Part shown: positions 51,172 through 59,577 of the stretch, piece after piece
How positions within the stretch are numbered: the first letter of the stretch is position 1
Layout: the number at the start of each line of letters is the position of its first letter
NCBI GenBank assembly: GCA_016721195.1
Contig: JADKIO010000002.1
Location: 108,561 to 172,560, forward strand
Length of the DNA: 64,000 bases
DNA from: Candidatus Geothrix skivensis
GTDB lineage: Bacteria; Acidobacteriota; Holophagae; Holophagales; Holophagaceae
Reading direction: 5' to 3'
Program-made: the position numbers and the translations under genes
Notes under the pieces: generated by a model
What the model was told of the DNA's origin: nothing
Database searches by the model: none
The model's input: the letters and a program-made list of their open reading frames with translations, nothing else

Positions 51172-52629
51172 ATGCCCCCCCCACGACTCGAGACGGGCGT
51201 CCAATTGGATGGCTTCCTGCTGGGCGAGCGGGTCCACCGGGGCGGCATGGCTTCCCTCTGGGCCGTCACCCACCCGGGTTTCGACCTCCCCCTGCTGATG
51301 AAGGTGCCGGTGATGTCCGAGGGAGTGGACCCAGCCGCCATCGTCGGCTTCGAGATGGAGGCGATGATCCTGCCTCGCCTCTCGGGTCCCCACGTCCCCC
51401 GGTTCATTGCCCAGGGCGACTTCGAGGTCCAACCCTACCTGGTGATGGAGCGGATTCCCGGTCCTTCGCTTCTCCCCATGCTGGAGCGACTGCCCTTGGC
51501 CTGGGAGCCTTTGGCCGCCCTGGGCCACCGCATCGCCACGGCCCTCGACGACCTGCATCGCCAGCACGTGGTCCATCTCGACCTCAAACCTTCCAACCTG
51601 TTGGCTCGCCCCACGGGCGAGGTGGTGCTCATCGACTACGGCCTCTCCCACCACGACGAGTTGCCGGATCTCATGGGCGAGGAATTCCGGTTGCCCTACG
51701 GGACCGCCCCCTACATGGCTCCGGAGCAGGTCCTGGGCCACCGCCGGGACCCCCGCAGCGATCAGTTTGCCCTCGGCGTCCTCATGTACTTCTTCCTCAC
51801 CGGCGTGCGCCCCTTCGGGGATCCCCAGCGGCTGTCCGGGCTCAAGCGCCGGCTCTGGCGAGACCCCATGCCACCCCGGCGGCTGCAGCCGGACTGCCCT
51901 CCCTGGCTGCAGGAGGTCATCCTGCGCTGTCTGGAAGTCCACCCGGCCTGGCGGTACCCCACGGCGGGCCACCTGGCCATGGCCCTGCAGCATCCCGATC
52001 AGGTGAAGCTCACCGCCCGGGCCCTGAAGGAGAAGCAGGATCCCTTCACCACGGTCATCCGGCGCCGGTTCGCAGATCACCACCTCGCCGTCCCCACCGC
52101 GAAGTCCCCCGCCCGGCACGATGGCGATGCACCCATCCTGGCGGTGGCCGTGGATCTGTCCGAAGAGGCCGCCCCCATCGCGGACACCCTCCGGACCATG
52201 GTGGCCCGGATGCTCGTCACCCTGCCCGGCGCCCGGGTCGCCTGCATCAACGTCCTCAAACAGGGGCGGATCACGTTGGATCAGACCCTCGATGCCCAGG
52301 GACGTAACGTCCACCACCAGCGGCTCATCGAGCTCAGGAACTGGGCCATGCCCCTGGACCTCGAGGAAGGCCGCATCAGCTACCACGTGCTGGAATCGCC
52401 GGACCCCGCCTCGGCCATTCTCCAGTACGCCAACGCCAACCACGTGGACCACCTGGTGATGGGGGCCAGGGCCAGCTCCCTGCGGCGCTCCCTCCTGGGC
52501 AGCGTGTCGAGCCAGGTGGCGGCCCAGGCGCCCTGCACGGTGACCGTGGCCCGGTCGCGCCGCCTGCGGAAGGCCGATCTCATCGAGGACACCGAAGAGG
52601 ACACCAGCGGCTCCTGGACCGTGGGCTGA
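51172..52629 (+). CDS. Ser/Thr protein kinase fused to a universal stress protein domain
   Basis: A 485-residue two-domain protein without a membrane span. The kinase domain (about 10-275) has a GERVHRGGMASLWAV loop, MK for the ATP lysine, HLDLKPSNLL (HxD with Leu for Arg), IDYGLSHHDEL (DYG for DFG), and APEQV. The second part from about 325 is a UspA domain with the nucleotide-binding pattern MGARASSLRRSLLGSVSSQV near 440-459 (G-x2-G-like, x9, GS). The ATG at 51172 is preferred over GTG at 51166 because its spacing to AAGGG is right. Kinase-Usp fusions are uncommon in bacteria as far as recalled. Confidence 0.9.
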   Translation: MPPPRLETGVQLDGFLLGERVHRGGMASLWAVTHPGFDLPLLMKVPVMSEGVDPAAIVGFEMEAMILPRLSGPHVPRFIAQGDFEVQPYLVMERIPGPSLLPMLERLPLAWEPLAALGHRIATALDDLHRQHVVHLDLKPSNLLARPTGEVVLIDYGLSHHDELPDLMGEEFRLPYGTAPYMAPEQVLGHRRDPRSDQFALGVLMYFFLTGVRPFGDPQRLSGLKRRLWRDPMPPRRLQPDCPPWLQEVILRCLEVHPAWRYPTAGHLAMALQHPDQVKLTARALKEKQDPFTTVIRRRFADHHLAVPTAKSPARHDGDAPILAVAVDLSEEAAPIADTLRTMVARMLVTLPGARVACINVLKQGRITLDQTLDAQGRNVHHQRLIELRNWAMPLDLEEGRISYHVLESPDPASAILQYANANHVDHLVMGARASSLRRSLLGSVSSQVAAQAPCTVTVARSRRLRKADLIEDTEEDTSGSWTVG

Positions 52630-52658
52630 ACCCCGGGCGACAGGGGATCGTGAAACAG

Positions 52659-52727
52659 CATAGGCCTGGCTATGCCGGGCCTATGCGTGGGGGCTCCGGT
52701 GGTGTTCGCGTAGCGAGACCCTAGATC
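52659..52727 (-). repeat. Composite double-hairpin element downstream of rplQ (copy 4, degenerate)
   Basis: On the minus strand: GGATCTAGGGTCTCGCTACG, CGAACACCACCGGAGCCCCC, ACGC, then the hairpin CATAGGCCCGGC-ATAGC-CAGGCCTATG (52659-52685). The linker CCGGAGCCCCCACGC matches copies 1 and 3. The first hairpin is weak (arms diverged), and the unit lies about 90 bases past the rplQ stop behind two other hairpins (52727-52750 and 52769-52798). Confidence 0.6.
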
Positions 52728-52750
52728 CTTGCAACGCACGCGTTGCAAGG
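52727..52750. repeat. Ten-base perfect inverted repeat
   Basis: CCTTGCAACG and CGTTGCAAGG around CACG, between the kinase-Usp gene and rplQ. It looks like a second hairpin in the same terminator cluster. The arms resemble the argR terminator stem only loosely. Confidence 0.5.
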
Positions 52751-52768
52751 AGAACCCCTGCCCGAAAG

Positions 52769-52798
52769 GGAAACGCCCCGGCGAGCCGGGGCGTTTCC
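52769..52798. terminator. Terminator at the end of the ribosomal cluster
   Basis: Thirteen-base arms GGAAACGCCCCGG and CCGGGGCGTTTCC around CGAG, 16 bases past the rplQ stop. On the minus strand it is followed by CTTTCGGG. This is the strongest hairpin here and the likely end of the rpoA-rplQ transcript. Confidence 0.72.
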
Positions 52799-52814
52799 AG
52801 GCTTTCGTGACGGC

Positions 52815-53207
52815 CTACTCGGCGTCTTCGGCCTTCGGCTCGGGGAGGGTGTAGTCCACGAACTCGATGAGGGCCATGTCAGCGGCATCGCCGAGGCGAT
52901 GGCCGACCTTGAGGATGCGGGTATAACCGCCGGGGCGGCTTTCGAAGCGCTTGCGGAAGTCGGCGCCGAAGAGCTTCTGCACGGCATCCTTGCTTCCGAG
53001 GCGGGCCATCGCCAGGCGACGGTTGGCCACGGAGTCCTCCTTGGCGAGGGTGATGAAGGGCTCCACATACATGCGGAGTTCCTTCGCCTTGACCAGGGTG
53101 GTCTCGATGCGCTCGCTCTCGATGAGGGCGGTCGCTAGGTTCTTCATGAGGGCCTTGCGCTGGTTGGTGGTACGACCCAGGCGCTTGCCGGAAACGTTGT
53201 GACGCAT
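52815..53207 (-). CDS. rplQ: 50S ribosomal protein L17
   Basis: A 130-residue L17, last gene of the alpha-operon. The start MRHNVSGKRLGRTTNQRKAL and the block LRMYVEPFITLAKEDSVANR are family-typical, and the C-terminus GDAADMALIEFVDYTLPEPK ends with an acidic tail. Nine bases separate it from the rpoA stop. Confidence 0.97.
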   Translation of the reverse strand: MRHNVSGKRLGRTTNQRKALMKNLATALIESERIETTLVKAKELRMYVEPFITLAKEDSVANRRLAMARLGSKDAVQKLFGADFRKRFESRPGGYTRILKVGHRLGDAADMALIEFVDYTLPEPKAEDAE

Positions 53208-53216
53208 GGGGGCTCC

Positions 53217-54188
53217 CTACACTTCCTGCTCGAGCCGCATTCCGAGGGAGAGGCCAATGCGAGCGAGCTCGTCCTTGATCTCCTGGAGCGACTTCTTGCC
53301 GAAATTCTTGGTTTTCATCAACTCAGCCTCGGTGCGCTGGACCAGCTCGCCGATGGTGGTGATGTTCGCGTTGCGGAGGCAGTTGTTGGCCCGCACGGAG
53401 AGCTCGAGCTCCTCGACGGACTTGCCCAGCCAGGTGTTGGCGGCCTCGCTGCCGAGGGTGGCGGCGCCCATTTCCATCTCGGTGAAGTCCTCGTCCTGAC
53501 GGGCGAACACGAGGAAGTGGTCGCGCAGGATGAGGGCCGCATCGGAGACGGCTTCCTTGGGATTGACGGCGCCGTTGGTCCACACCTGAAGCGTGAGCTT
53601 CTCGTAGTCGGTGCTCTGACCCACGCGGGCGGGTTCGACGATGTAGTTCACGCGGAGGATGGGGCTGTGGTTGGCATCCATGGGGATGAAGCCCAGGCCC
53701 AGGCTCTCGTCGTGGTTGCGGTCGGCGGTGATGAAGCCACGGCCCAGGCAGACCACCAGCTCGATCTCCAGCTCGCCTTCCTCGCCCAGGGTGGCGATGT
53801 GGATGTTGGGGTCCACGACCTCCACGTTCTGGTTGCAGCGGATGGCGGCGGAGGTCACCGTGCCCTCGCCCTTGGCGGAGATGGTCACCGTCTGGGGCTC
53901 GCTGCTGTGCAGCTTGAAAGGCACTTCCTTGAGGTTCAGGAGGACGTGAGTGATGTCCTCCCAGACCCCGGGAAGGGTCGTGAACTCGTGCATGACGCCC
54001 TTGATGCGGACGTTGGTCACGGCGGCACCCTGGATGCTGCTGAGCAGCACCCGGCGGACGCTGTGCCCGACGGTCGTGGCGAAGCCTCGCTCGAAGGGGT
54101 AGGCCACGAATTCCCCGTAGGAATCCGTGAGGGACCCGGGGGTCACCTCGGCAAATCGCGGCCTCTGGAAATCGCTGAGATTCAGCAT
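53217..54188 (-). CDS. rpoA: RNA polymerase alpha subunit
   Basis: A 323-residue alpha subunit. The N-terminal dimerisation domain contains PFERGFATTVGHSVRRVLLS and the IQGAAVTNVRIKGVMHEFTT segment. The C-terminal UP-element/activator domain has LELSVRANNCLRNANITTIG and MKTKNFGKKSLQEIKDELAR. The ATG at 54188 (MLNLSDFQRP) has AAGGGGG upstream. A frame-open extension to 54218 exists but lacks conservation. Confidence 0.97.
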   Translation of the reverse strand: MLNLSDFQRPRFAEVTPGSLTDSYGEFVAYPFERGFATTVGHSVRRVLLSSIQGAAVTNVRIKGVMHEFTTLPGVWEDITHVLLNLKEVPFKLHSSEPQTVTISAKGEGTVTSAAIRCNQNVEVVDPNIHIATLGEEGELEIELVVCLGRGFITADRNHDESLGLGFIPMDANHSPILRVNYIVEPARVGQSTDYEKLTLQVWTNGAVNPKEAVSDAALILRDHFLVFARQDEDFTEMEMGAATLGSEAANTWLGKSVEELELSVRANNCLRNANITTIGELVQRTEAELMKTKNFGKKSLQEIKDELARIGLSLGMRLEQEV

Positions 54189-54198
54189 CCGTCCCCCT

Positions 54199-54831
54199 TT
54201 ACTTGGAATACAGTTCAACGATCAGCTGCTCGTTGATATCGAGGGTGATGTCTTCGCGGGTGGGTGCGGCTAGCACCTGTCCCTTGAAGGCGGCGGCGTC
54301 CAGGGTGAGCCACTTGGGAATGCCCCGGCCGGCTGAGGTTTCGACGGAAGACTTGACGCCGTCGTTCTCCCGGGCACGGGCGCCCAGTTCCACCGCCTGG
54401 CCAGGCTTGACCTGGAAGGAGGGGATGTCCACCCGCTTGCCGGCGACGAGCACGTGACCGTGCATGACCATCTGGCGCGCGGCGGATCGACTGGCTGCGA
54501 AGCCCAGGCGGTAGACCACGTTATCCAGGCGGCACTCGAGGAACCCGAGCAGGTTGTGGCCGGTAACGCCCTTCTTGGCGTCAGCCTTTTCGAAGTAGTG
54601 GCGGAACTGCTTCTCGAGCACCCCGTAGATGCGCTTCACCTTCTGCTTCTCGCGAAGCTGGAGGGCGTAGCCGGTGGGCTTCTTGATCTTGCCCGCGCCG
54701 TGCTGGCCGGGGATCTTGCCCTTGCGGGTCTCGAACGAGCACTTCTCCTTGAAGCAGCGCTCGCCCTTCAGGTAAAGCTTCAAGCCCTCTCGTCGGCAGA
54801 GGCGGCAAACGGCGTCTGTATAACGTGCCAT
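54199..54831 (-). CDS. rpsD: 30S ribosomal protein S4
   Basis: A 210-residue S4, which nucleates 30S assembly. The N-terminus MARYTDAVCRLCRREGLKLY, with cysteines C9, C12, C26 and C31, is of the zinc-binding S4 type. The S4 RNA-binding domain is at about 100-160 (LDNVVYRLGFAASRSAARQM then VLVAGKRVDIPSFQV). S4 often autoregulates the alpha operon; no such leader was tested. Confidence 0.97.
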   Translation of the reverse strand: MARYTDAVCRLCRREGLKLYLKGERCFKEKCSFETRKGKIPGQHGAGKIKKPTGYALQLREKQKVKRIYGVLEKQFRHYFEKADAKKGVTGHNLLGFLECRLDNVVYRLGFAASRSAARQMVMHGHVLVAGKRVDIPSFQVKPGQAVELGARARENDGVKSSVETSAGRGIPKWLTLDAAAFKGQVLAAPTREDITLDINEQLIVELYSK

Positions 54832-54846
54832 GTCTCTCCTCCTCTC

Positions 54847-55254
54847 TTAAACCCGGCGCCGCTTGGGCGGCCGGCAGCCGTTGTGGGGGATGGGCGTGAC
54901 GTCGCGGATGCTGGTCACCTGGATGCCGGCGGCGTTGAGGGCGCGGATGGCGCTCTCACGACCGGCCCCAGGGCCCTTGACGCGAACGTCGACCGAACGG
55001 ACACCCTGCTCCTTGGCGGCCTCGGCAGCGATGCCGGCGGCCACCTGGGCGGCGAAGGGCGTGCCCTTGCGGGTGCCACGGAAGTTCTGATTGCCGCTGG
55101 AAGCCCAGCAGAGCATGTTCCCCATCGGATCGGAGATGGAGATGATGGTGTTGTTGAAGGACGCCTGGACGTGAGCCACGCCATGGGGGACGTTCTTCTT
55201 TTCCTTCTTCTTGACCACCTTTTTACCGGCGGTCCGGGTCTGAGTCTTGGCCAT
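54847..55254 (-). CDS. rpsK: 30S ribosomal protein S11
   Basis: A 135-residue S11 of the mRNA-exit platform. After a basic N-terminus (GKKVVKKKEKKNVPHGVAHV) come ASFNNTIISISDPMGNMLCW and RESAIRALNAAGIQVTSIRD, ending in the signature TPIPHNGCRPPKRRRV. The gap to rpsD is 15 bases. Confidence 0.97.
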   Translation of the reverse strand: MAKTQTRTAGKKVVKKKEKKNVPHGVAHVQASFNNTIISISDPMGNMLCWASSGNQNFRGTRKGTPFAAQVAAGIAAEAAKEQGVRSVDVRVKGPGAGRESAIRALNAAGIQVTSIRDVTPIPHNGCRPPKRRRV

Positions 55255-55266
55255 GTGCTCCTCGCC

Positions 55267-55635
55267 TTACTTCTTCTTGCCGGCAATGGTGCGTCGCTTG
55301 CCCTTGCGGGTGCGGGCGTTGGTGTGCGTGCGCTGTCCACGGACGGGTAGCCCCTTCCGGTGGCGCAAGCCGCGATAGCAGCCGATGTCCATGAGCCGCT
55401 TGATGTCGAGGGCGACGTTCTTGCGGAGGTCACCCTCCACGATCTCTTCAGAGGTGATGACGCGGCGGATGCGACCCACCTCGTCCTCGGTCAGATCGCG
55501 GACCTTGGTGCCGAAGTCGACCTTCGCCCGGGTCAGGATGCTGTGCGCCTTTGCGCGCCCGATGCCGAAAATGTAGGTGAGCGCGATCTCGATGCGCTTC
55601 CCGATGGGCAGATCAATGCCAGAAATGCGTGCCAT
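55267..55635 (-). CDS. rpsM: 30S ribosomal protein S13
   Basis: A 122-residue S13 of the subunit-bridge head. It starts MARISGIDLPIGKRIEIALT and contains RLMDIGCYRGLRHRKGLPVR and GQRTHTNARTRKGKRRTIAG. The spacing to rpsK is 12 bases. Confidence 0.97.
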   Translation of the reverse strand: MARISGIDLPIGKRIEIALTYIFGIGRAKAHSILTRAKVDFGTKVRDLTEDEVGRIRRVITSEEIVEGDLRKNVALDIKRLMDIGCYRGLRHRKGLPVRGQRTHTNARTRKGKRRTIAGKKK

Positions 55636-55644
55636 CGTGTCTCC

Positions 55645-55761
55645 TTAACCCTGACGCTGCTTGTGCTTGGGGTTCTTTTTGCAGATGATCCTGTTGACGC
55701 CTTCGCGCCGGACCACCTTGCAGTGCTCGCACAGCTTCTTAATGGAGGGCCGTACTTTCAT
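55645..55761 (-). CDS. rpmJ: 50S ribosomal protein L36
   Basis: A 38-residue gene between infA and rpsM. It reads MKVRPSIKKLCEHCKVVRRE then GVNRIICKKNPKHKQRQG. The zinc ligands C11, C14 and C27 with H33 identify the zinc-containing form of L36. The ATG RNA start is at 55761 and the stop at 55645. It is in the usual place between infA and rpsM. Confidence 0.96.
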   Translation of the reverse strand: MKVRPSIKKLCEHCKVVRREGVNRIICKKNPKHKQRQG

Positions 55762-55774
55762 GGTGTCCTCTCGT

Positions 55775-55993
55775 TTACTTGAATCGGTAGATGATGCGGC
55801 CGCGGGTAAGGTCGTAGGGGGTTACCTCTACGAGCACCCGGTCACCGGGAAGGATGCGGATGAAGTTCTTGCGCATCTTTCCGCTGATGTGCGCCAGCAC
55901 CTGGTGTTTGTTCTCCAGTTCGACCCGGAATACCGCGTTCGGCAAGGCCTCAACCACTGTGGCTTCGAGCTCAATGGCTTCTTCTTTGCTCAA
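55775..55993 (-). CDS. infA: Translation initiation factor IF-1
   Basis: A 72-residue OB-fold protein that occupies the A site during initiation. MSKEEAIELEATVVEALPNA, then FRVELENKHQVLAHISGKMR and GDRVLVEVTPYDLTRGRIIY match the family throughout. The start overlaps the adk stop by four bases (ATGA); infA is coupled to adk here, with no map gene between. Confidence 0.97.
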   Translation of the reverse strand: MSKEEAIELEATVVEALPNAVFRVELENKHQVLAHISGKMRKNFIRILPGDRVLVEVTPYDLTRGRIIYRFK

Positions 55994-56649
55994 GCGTGTT
56001 CTCCGAAGACGTGACGCAGCGATTCAAACACCAGCTCCGGTGGGCGATTGCCATCCACGCTCCGGAAATTCGGCCGATGCTTGTAGAAACCGAGGAGCGG
56101 CTGGAAGGTGGAGTTGAACTCCCCCATCCGGCTCCCAAAGGCTTCAGAGGTGTCGTCAGAGCGGTGCTTCAGGGGACTTCCGCACAGATCGCAGACACCG
56201 GCTTGCTTGGGGGGCTTGGATTCCAGGTGGTAGATGGCGCCGCAGGCATTGCTGCTGCAGACTCGCCGGCCCACCACGCGGGCTTCCAGCACCTCCTGGG
56301 GGACATCGACCAGAACCACGTGCCCGACCTTCATGCCCTTGGAGGAGAGGAAGTCTTCCAGGGCTTGAGCTTGCGACAGGGTGCGCGGGTAGCCGTCGAA
56401 CAACACGTCAGAGGTCTCGTCCAGCAGCCGCGCAAAGACAAGGCCGTTGACGGTGTCGTCATCCACCAGTTTTCCCTCGGCCATGATGGCTTTCGCCCTC
56501 AGGCCGATCTCCGTTCCTTTCGAAACGGCATCTCTCAGAATGTCACCGGTTGAGAGGTGAGTCAAAGAGAATGTTTCCACCAGGCGCTTGGCCTGGGTGC
56601 CCTTCCCGGAGCCCGGGGCCCCGAGGAGGATGTTCGCGATCAGGGTCAT
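55990..56649 (-). CDS. adk: Adenylate kinase
   Basis: A 219-residue kinase balancing AMP, ADP and ATP. P-loop LGAPGSGKGTQAKRL at 8-22, AMP-binding THLSTGDILRDAV, and DGYPRTLSQAQALEDF. The long LID carries a Cys set (VCSSNACG and GVCDLCGSPL) resembling the zinc-type LID of Gram-positive enzymes, with one ligand spacing atypical. It overlaps secY by four bases. Confidence 0.96.
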   Translation of the reverse strand: MTLIANILLGAPGSGKGTQAKRLVETFSLTHLSTGDILRDAVSKGTEIGLRAKAIMAEGKLVDDDTVNGLVFARLLDETSDVLFDGYPRTLSQAQALEDFLSSKGMKVGHVVLVDVPQEVLEARVVGRRVCSSNACGAIYHLESKPPKQAGVCDLCGSPLKHRSDDTSEAFGSRMGEFNSTFQPLLGFYKHRPNFRSVDGNRPPELVFESLRHVFGEHA

Positions 56650-58001
56650 GCCGCACCCCCGCGGGTAGACTTGCCACGGATGCGGCCCTTTTCAAGGAAA
56701 CCGTCGTAGCGCCGCATGACCAGCAGGCTTTCCAGCTGAGCTGCACTGTCCATGGCCACCCCCACCACGATGAGCAGGCTGGTGCCACCGAAGTAAAAGT
56801 TGAGGCCTTGGATGTTATTGGTGATGAGCAGGGGCACGATAGACACCAGGGCCAGATAGATGGCCCCCACGAAGGTCAGCTTGGACAGGATGCTGTCCAT
56901 GAAGATGCTGGTCTCCTTACCGGGGCGGATGCCCGGGATGTAGCCCCCGGACCGCTTCATGTTCTCGGCGGTCTCATCGGGATTGAACACGATGCTGGTG
57001 TAGAAGAAGGCGAAGAAGATCACTACCCCGACGAAGACCGGCGTGTAGACCCAGAAGTGGGTCTGGGGGCTCACATAGGCGGCGACCTTGGCCAGCCACT
57101 CCCAGCGGGTGAACTGGGCGATGGTGGCGGGGAAGAAGATCACCGAGCTGGCAAAGATGACGGGCATCACGCCGGCGGTGTTCACCTTCAGCGGCATGTA
57201 GGAGCTGCGCTGACTGGACATGCCGGCCGAATCGGCCCGGCGGGCGTAGTGAATGGGGATGCGCCGGTAGGCGTTTTCCACCAGTACCACCGCCAGCAGT
57301 ACCACGGTCATGGCCGCGATGAGCAGGATGAAGATGCCCGGGGGCGGGACATTGGGGGCATTTTTCAGGGACTGGGTGACCATCACCGTCAAGGTGGTCA
57401 GGGCCTGGGGCAGGCCCGCCACGATGCCCGCGAAGATCAGCAGGCTGATGCCGTTGCCGATGCCGCGTTCAGTGATCTGCTCGCCGATCCACATGACGAA
57501 CATGGTGCCCACGGCCAGAGTGAAGGCCGCGAGGAACCGAAAAGCGGTCGGAGAGATCGAACTTGTCACGACTTCCAGGCCCGGCGAGTTCTGGCTCTGG
57601 GCCAGGGAAGCGATGCCCATGCCCTGCACGAAGGCCAGGGCGACGGTCAGGTACCGGGTCCACTGGTTGATCTTGGCCCGGCCGGCCTCGCCTTCCTTCT
57701 TCTGGAGGTTTTCCAGGTAGGGCACCACGGCCCCCATCAGCTGCAGCACGATGCTGGCGGTGATGTAGGGGGCGATACCGAGGGCGAAGACCGAGAACTT
57801 CTTGAAGGCGCCGCCAGAGAAGAGGTCGATGACATCGAAGAGTCCGCCACCACCGCGACGAAGCGCGGCCGCCAGGTTCTCGGCATTCACCCCGGGCACG
57901 CTGACGTGCACTCCCAGGCGGTAGATCGCCAGGAGCAGCAGGGTGAAGAGGAGCCGCCTGCGCAGCTCCGGAATGGCGAAGAGGTTCTTGAGGCGGTTCA
58001 T
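56646..58001 (-). CDS. secY: Protein translocase subunit SecY
   Basis: A 451-residue ten-span channel subunit of the Sec translocon. Family blocks: RRRLLFTLLLLAIYRLGVHV (span 1), SIFALGIAPYITASIVLQLM-type segment around 70-95 (plug and span 2), LQKKEGEAGRAKINQWTRYL, GIGNGISLLIFAGIVAGLP and the C-terminal LLIVVGVAMDSAAQLESLLV. The order rplO-secY-adk-infA is canonical. The start is MNRLKNLFAIPELR. Confidence 0.97.
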   Translation of the reverse strand: MNRLKNLFAIPELRRRLLFTLLLLAIYRLGVHVSVPGVNAENLAAALRRGGGGLFDVIDLFSGGAFKKFSVFALGIAPYITASIVLQLMGAVVPYLENLQKKEGEAGRAKINQWTRYLTVALAFVQGMGIASLAQSQNSPGLEVVTSSISPTAFRFLAAFTLAVGTMFVMWIGEQITERGIGNGISLLIFAGIVAGLPQALTTLTVMVTQSLKNAPNVPPPGIFILLIAAMTVVLLAVVLVENAYRRIPIHYARRADSAGMSSQRSSYMPLKVNTAGVMPVIFASSVIFFPATIAQFTRWEWLAKVAAYVSPQTHFWVYTPVFVGVVIFFAFFYTSIVFNPDETAENMKRSGGYIPGIRPGKETSIFMDSILSKLTFVGAIYLALVSIVPLLITNNIQGLNFYFGGTSLLIVVGVAMDSAAQLESLLVMRRYDGFLEKGRIRGKSTRGGAA

Positions 58002-58007
58002 GGGCCG

Positions 58008-58469
58008 TTACTCGGCCGACTTCGCGGCGGGCTCCTGGATGGTGCCGCCCTTGGCCAGGATGGCCTCCCGGGCGCCCTTGGTGATGCGATCGGCCACGAC
58101 ATTCACCTTGGCGGTGAGTTCGCCGCTGGCCAGCACCACGATCTTCTCCACGCGGGAGTTGACGAGCTTCTTCTCGCGAAGGGCTTCGAGGGTGACCGTC
58201 TCCCCATCCTTGAAGTGGATGGAGATGAGGCTGAGGGTGATCTCCTTGGTCTCGGGAGCGAAGATGTTGGTGAAGCCGCGCTTGGGCAGGCGGCGCACGA
58301 GGGGCATCTGGCCGCCCTCGAAGCCGCGCTTGCTGCGGTAGCCGGACCTGGACTTCTGGCCCTTTTCACCACGGCCGGACGTCTTGCCGAGGCCGGAGCC
58401 CTTGCCGCGGCCGACCCGCTTGCGGGATTTGGTGGCGCCCTCTGCGGGCCTGAGTTCGTTGAGCTTCAT
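58008..58469 (-). CDS. rplO: 50S ribosomal protein L15
   Basis: A 153-residue L15. The glycine-rich N-terminus MKLNELRPAEGATKSRKRVG, then GKGSGLGKTSGRGEKGQKSR and the GGQMPLVRRLPKRGFTNI block are diagnostic. Six bases separate it from secY. Confidence 0.97.
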   Translation of the reverse strand: MKLNELRPAEGATKSRKRVGRGKGSGLGKTSGRGEKGQKSRSGYRSKRGFEGGQMPLVRRLPKRGFTNIFAPETKEITLSLISIHFKDGETVTLEALREKKLVNSRVEKIVVLASGELTAKVNVVADRITKGAREAILAKGGTIQEPAAKSAE

Positions 58470-58472
58470 GAC

Positions 58473-58670
58473 TTACCCCTTCACCGTGACGCCGATGAGA
58501 TGGGGCACTAGCTTGACCATCCCGTGGACGTTGGGGGTGTATTCGCATTCGCGGGTATCGCCGGGCCGCTTGAGACCGAGGGTCTGCATGAAGGCGCGGT
58601 GCTTGGGAGTGGTGCAGATGATGGAGCGCTTGAGGGTCAGCACCACCTGCTTGCCGAGAAACTGCGACAT
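58473..58670 (-). CDS. rpmD: 50S ribosomal protein L30
   Basis: A 65-residue L30 between rpsE and rplO. Blocks: LTLKRSIICTTPKHRAFMQT and LGLKRPGDTRECEYTPNVHG, ending MVKLVPHLIGVTVKG. The rather long N-terminal strand MSQFLGKQVV is acceptable for the family. Spacing to its neighbours is one to three bases. Confidence 0.95.
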   Translation of the reverse strand: MSQFLGKQVVLTLKRSIICTTPKHRAFMQTLGLKRPGDTRECEYTPNVHGMVKLVPHLIGVTVKG

Positions 58671-58671
58671 G

Positions 58672-59202
58672 TTAAGCCTCCGCCTGATCCAGGCCCCGAT
58701 TGGTCAGGACCGTGTAGGGATCCATGAGTTCCTTCAGGCCCTCGAACGTGGCGCGAACCACGTTGTGGGGGTTGGAGGAGCCCAGGCTCTTCGTCATCAC
58801 GTTGTGGATGCCAGCGGCCTCCATGATCGCGCGGACCGCGGCGCCGGCGATGATGCCGGTGCCCTCGGGGGCCGGCTTCAACAGCACGCTGCCGGAGCCG
58901 AAGATGCCCGTCACCGGATGCGGCAGGCTGCCGTTCGGGGAGAGGGGGATCCGGATCATGTTGCGCTTGGCACTCTCGATGCCCTTCTTGATGGCCGAAG
59001 GCACTTCGAGGGCCTTGCCGAGGCCGAAGCCGACCTTGCCATTGCCGTCGCCCACCACCACCAGCGCAGAGAAGGAGAAGTTCTTGCCCCCCTTCACCAC
59101 CTTGGTGACGCGGCCGACGTAGATGACCTGGTCCTTGAATTCCCCGGCTTCGGAATTGCGGGGTTCCCTGTTGTCTTTGTGATCTGCAGTCGCCATGGTC
59201 AT
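58672..59202 (-). CDS. rpsE: 30S ribosomal protein S5
   Basis: A 176-residue S5, important for decoding fidelity. The block VVKGGKNFSFSALVVVGDGN, then GKVGFGLGKALEVPSAIKKG and the C-terminal HNVVRATFEGLKELMDPYTV match the family. The N-terminus MTMATADHKDNREPRNSEAG is a short charged extension. Confidence 0.97.
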   Translation of the reverse strand: MTMATADHKDNREPRNSEAGEFKDQVIYVGRVTKVVKGGKNFSFSALVVVGDGNGKVGFGLGKALEVPSAIKKGIESAKRNMIRIPLSPNGSLPHPVTGIFGSGSVLLKPAPEGTGIIAGAAVRAIMEAAGIHNVMTKSLGSSNPHNVVRATFEGLKELMDPYTVLTNRGLDQAEA

Positions 59203-59205
59203 CCC

Positions 59206-59568
59206 CTAGAACTGAAGCCCGGCTTCGCGGGCGCTGTCGGCCAGCGCCTTGACGCGGCCGTGGTAGACGTAGCCGTTCCGGTCGAACACCACGGCTGTGA
59301 TGCCCTTCTCCTTCAGGCGTGCGGCGATGCTGGCACCGACGGCCTTGGCGGCCTCGATGTTGGCGCCATTCTTCAGCGAAGCGCGCAGGTCCTTCTCCAG
59401 GCTGCTGGCGGTCGCAAGGGTGATGCCCTTGGTGTCGTCCACCGCCTGCACGTAGATGCGCTTCAGGCTCTTGTAGATGGTGAGGCGGGGCCGCTCGGGC
59501 GTGCCGCTCACGCGGCCGCGGATGCGGGCCTTGACCTTGTTGCGTCGGAGTTCGATATCGTTCGCCAT
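59206..59568 (-). CDS. rplR: 50S ribosomal protein L18
   Basis: A 120-residue L18 that carries 5S rRNA with L5. The basic N-terminus RRNKVKARIRGRVSGTPERP, then LTIYKSLKRIYVQAVDDTKG and the end VFDRNGYVYHGRVKALADSA, REAGLQF, are typical. Three bases separate it from rpsE. Confidence 0.97.
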   Translation of the reverse strand: MANDIELRRNKVKARIRGRVSGTPERPRLTIYKSLKRIYVQAVDDTKGITLATASSLEKDLRASLKNGANIEAAKAVGASIAARLKEKGITAVVFDRNGYVYHGRVKALADSAREAGLQF

Positions 59569-59577
59569 GGGTTCCCC

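Noticed and set aside
52659..52798. CRISPR-like repeat array between the kinase-Usp gene and rplQ
   Set aside because: The three hairpins differ in sequence and spacing; they are tandem terminators, not direct repeats with spacers.
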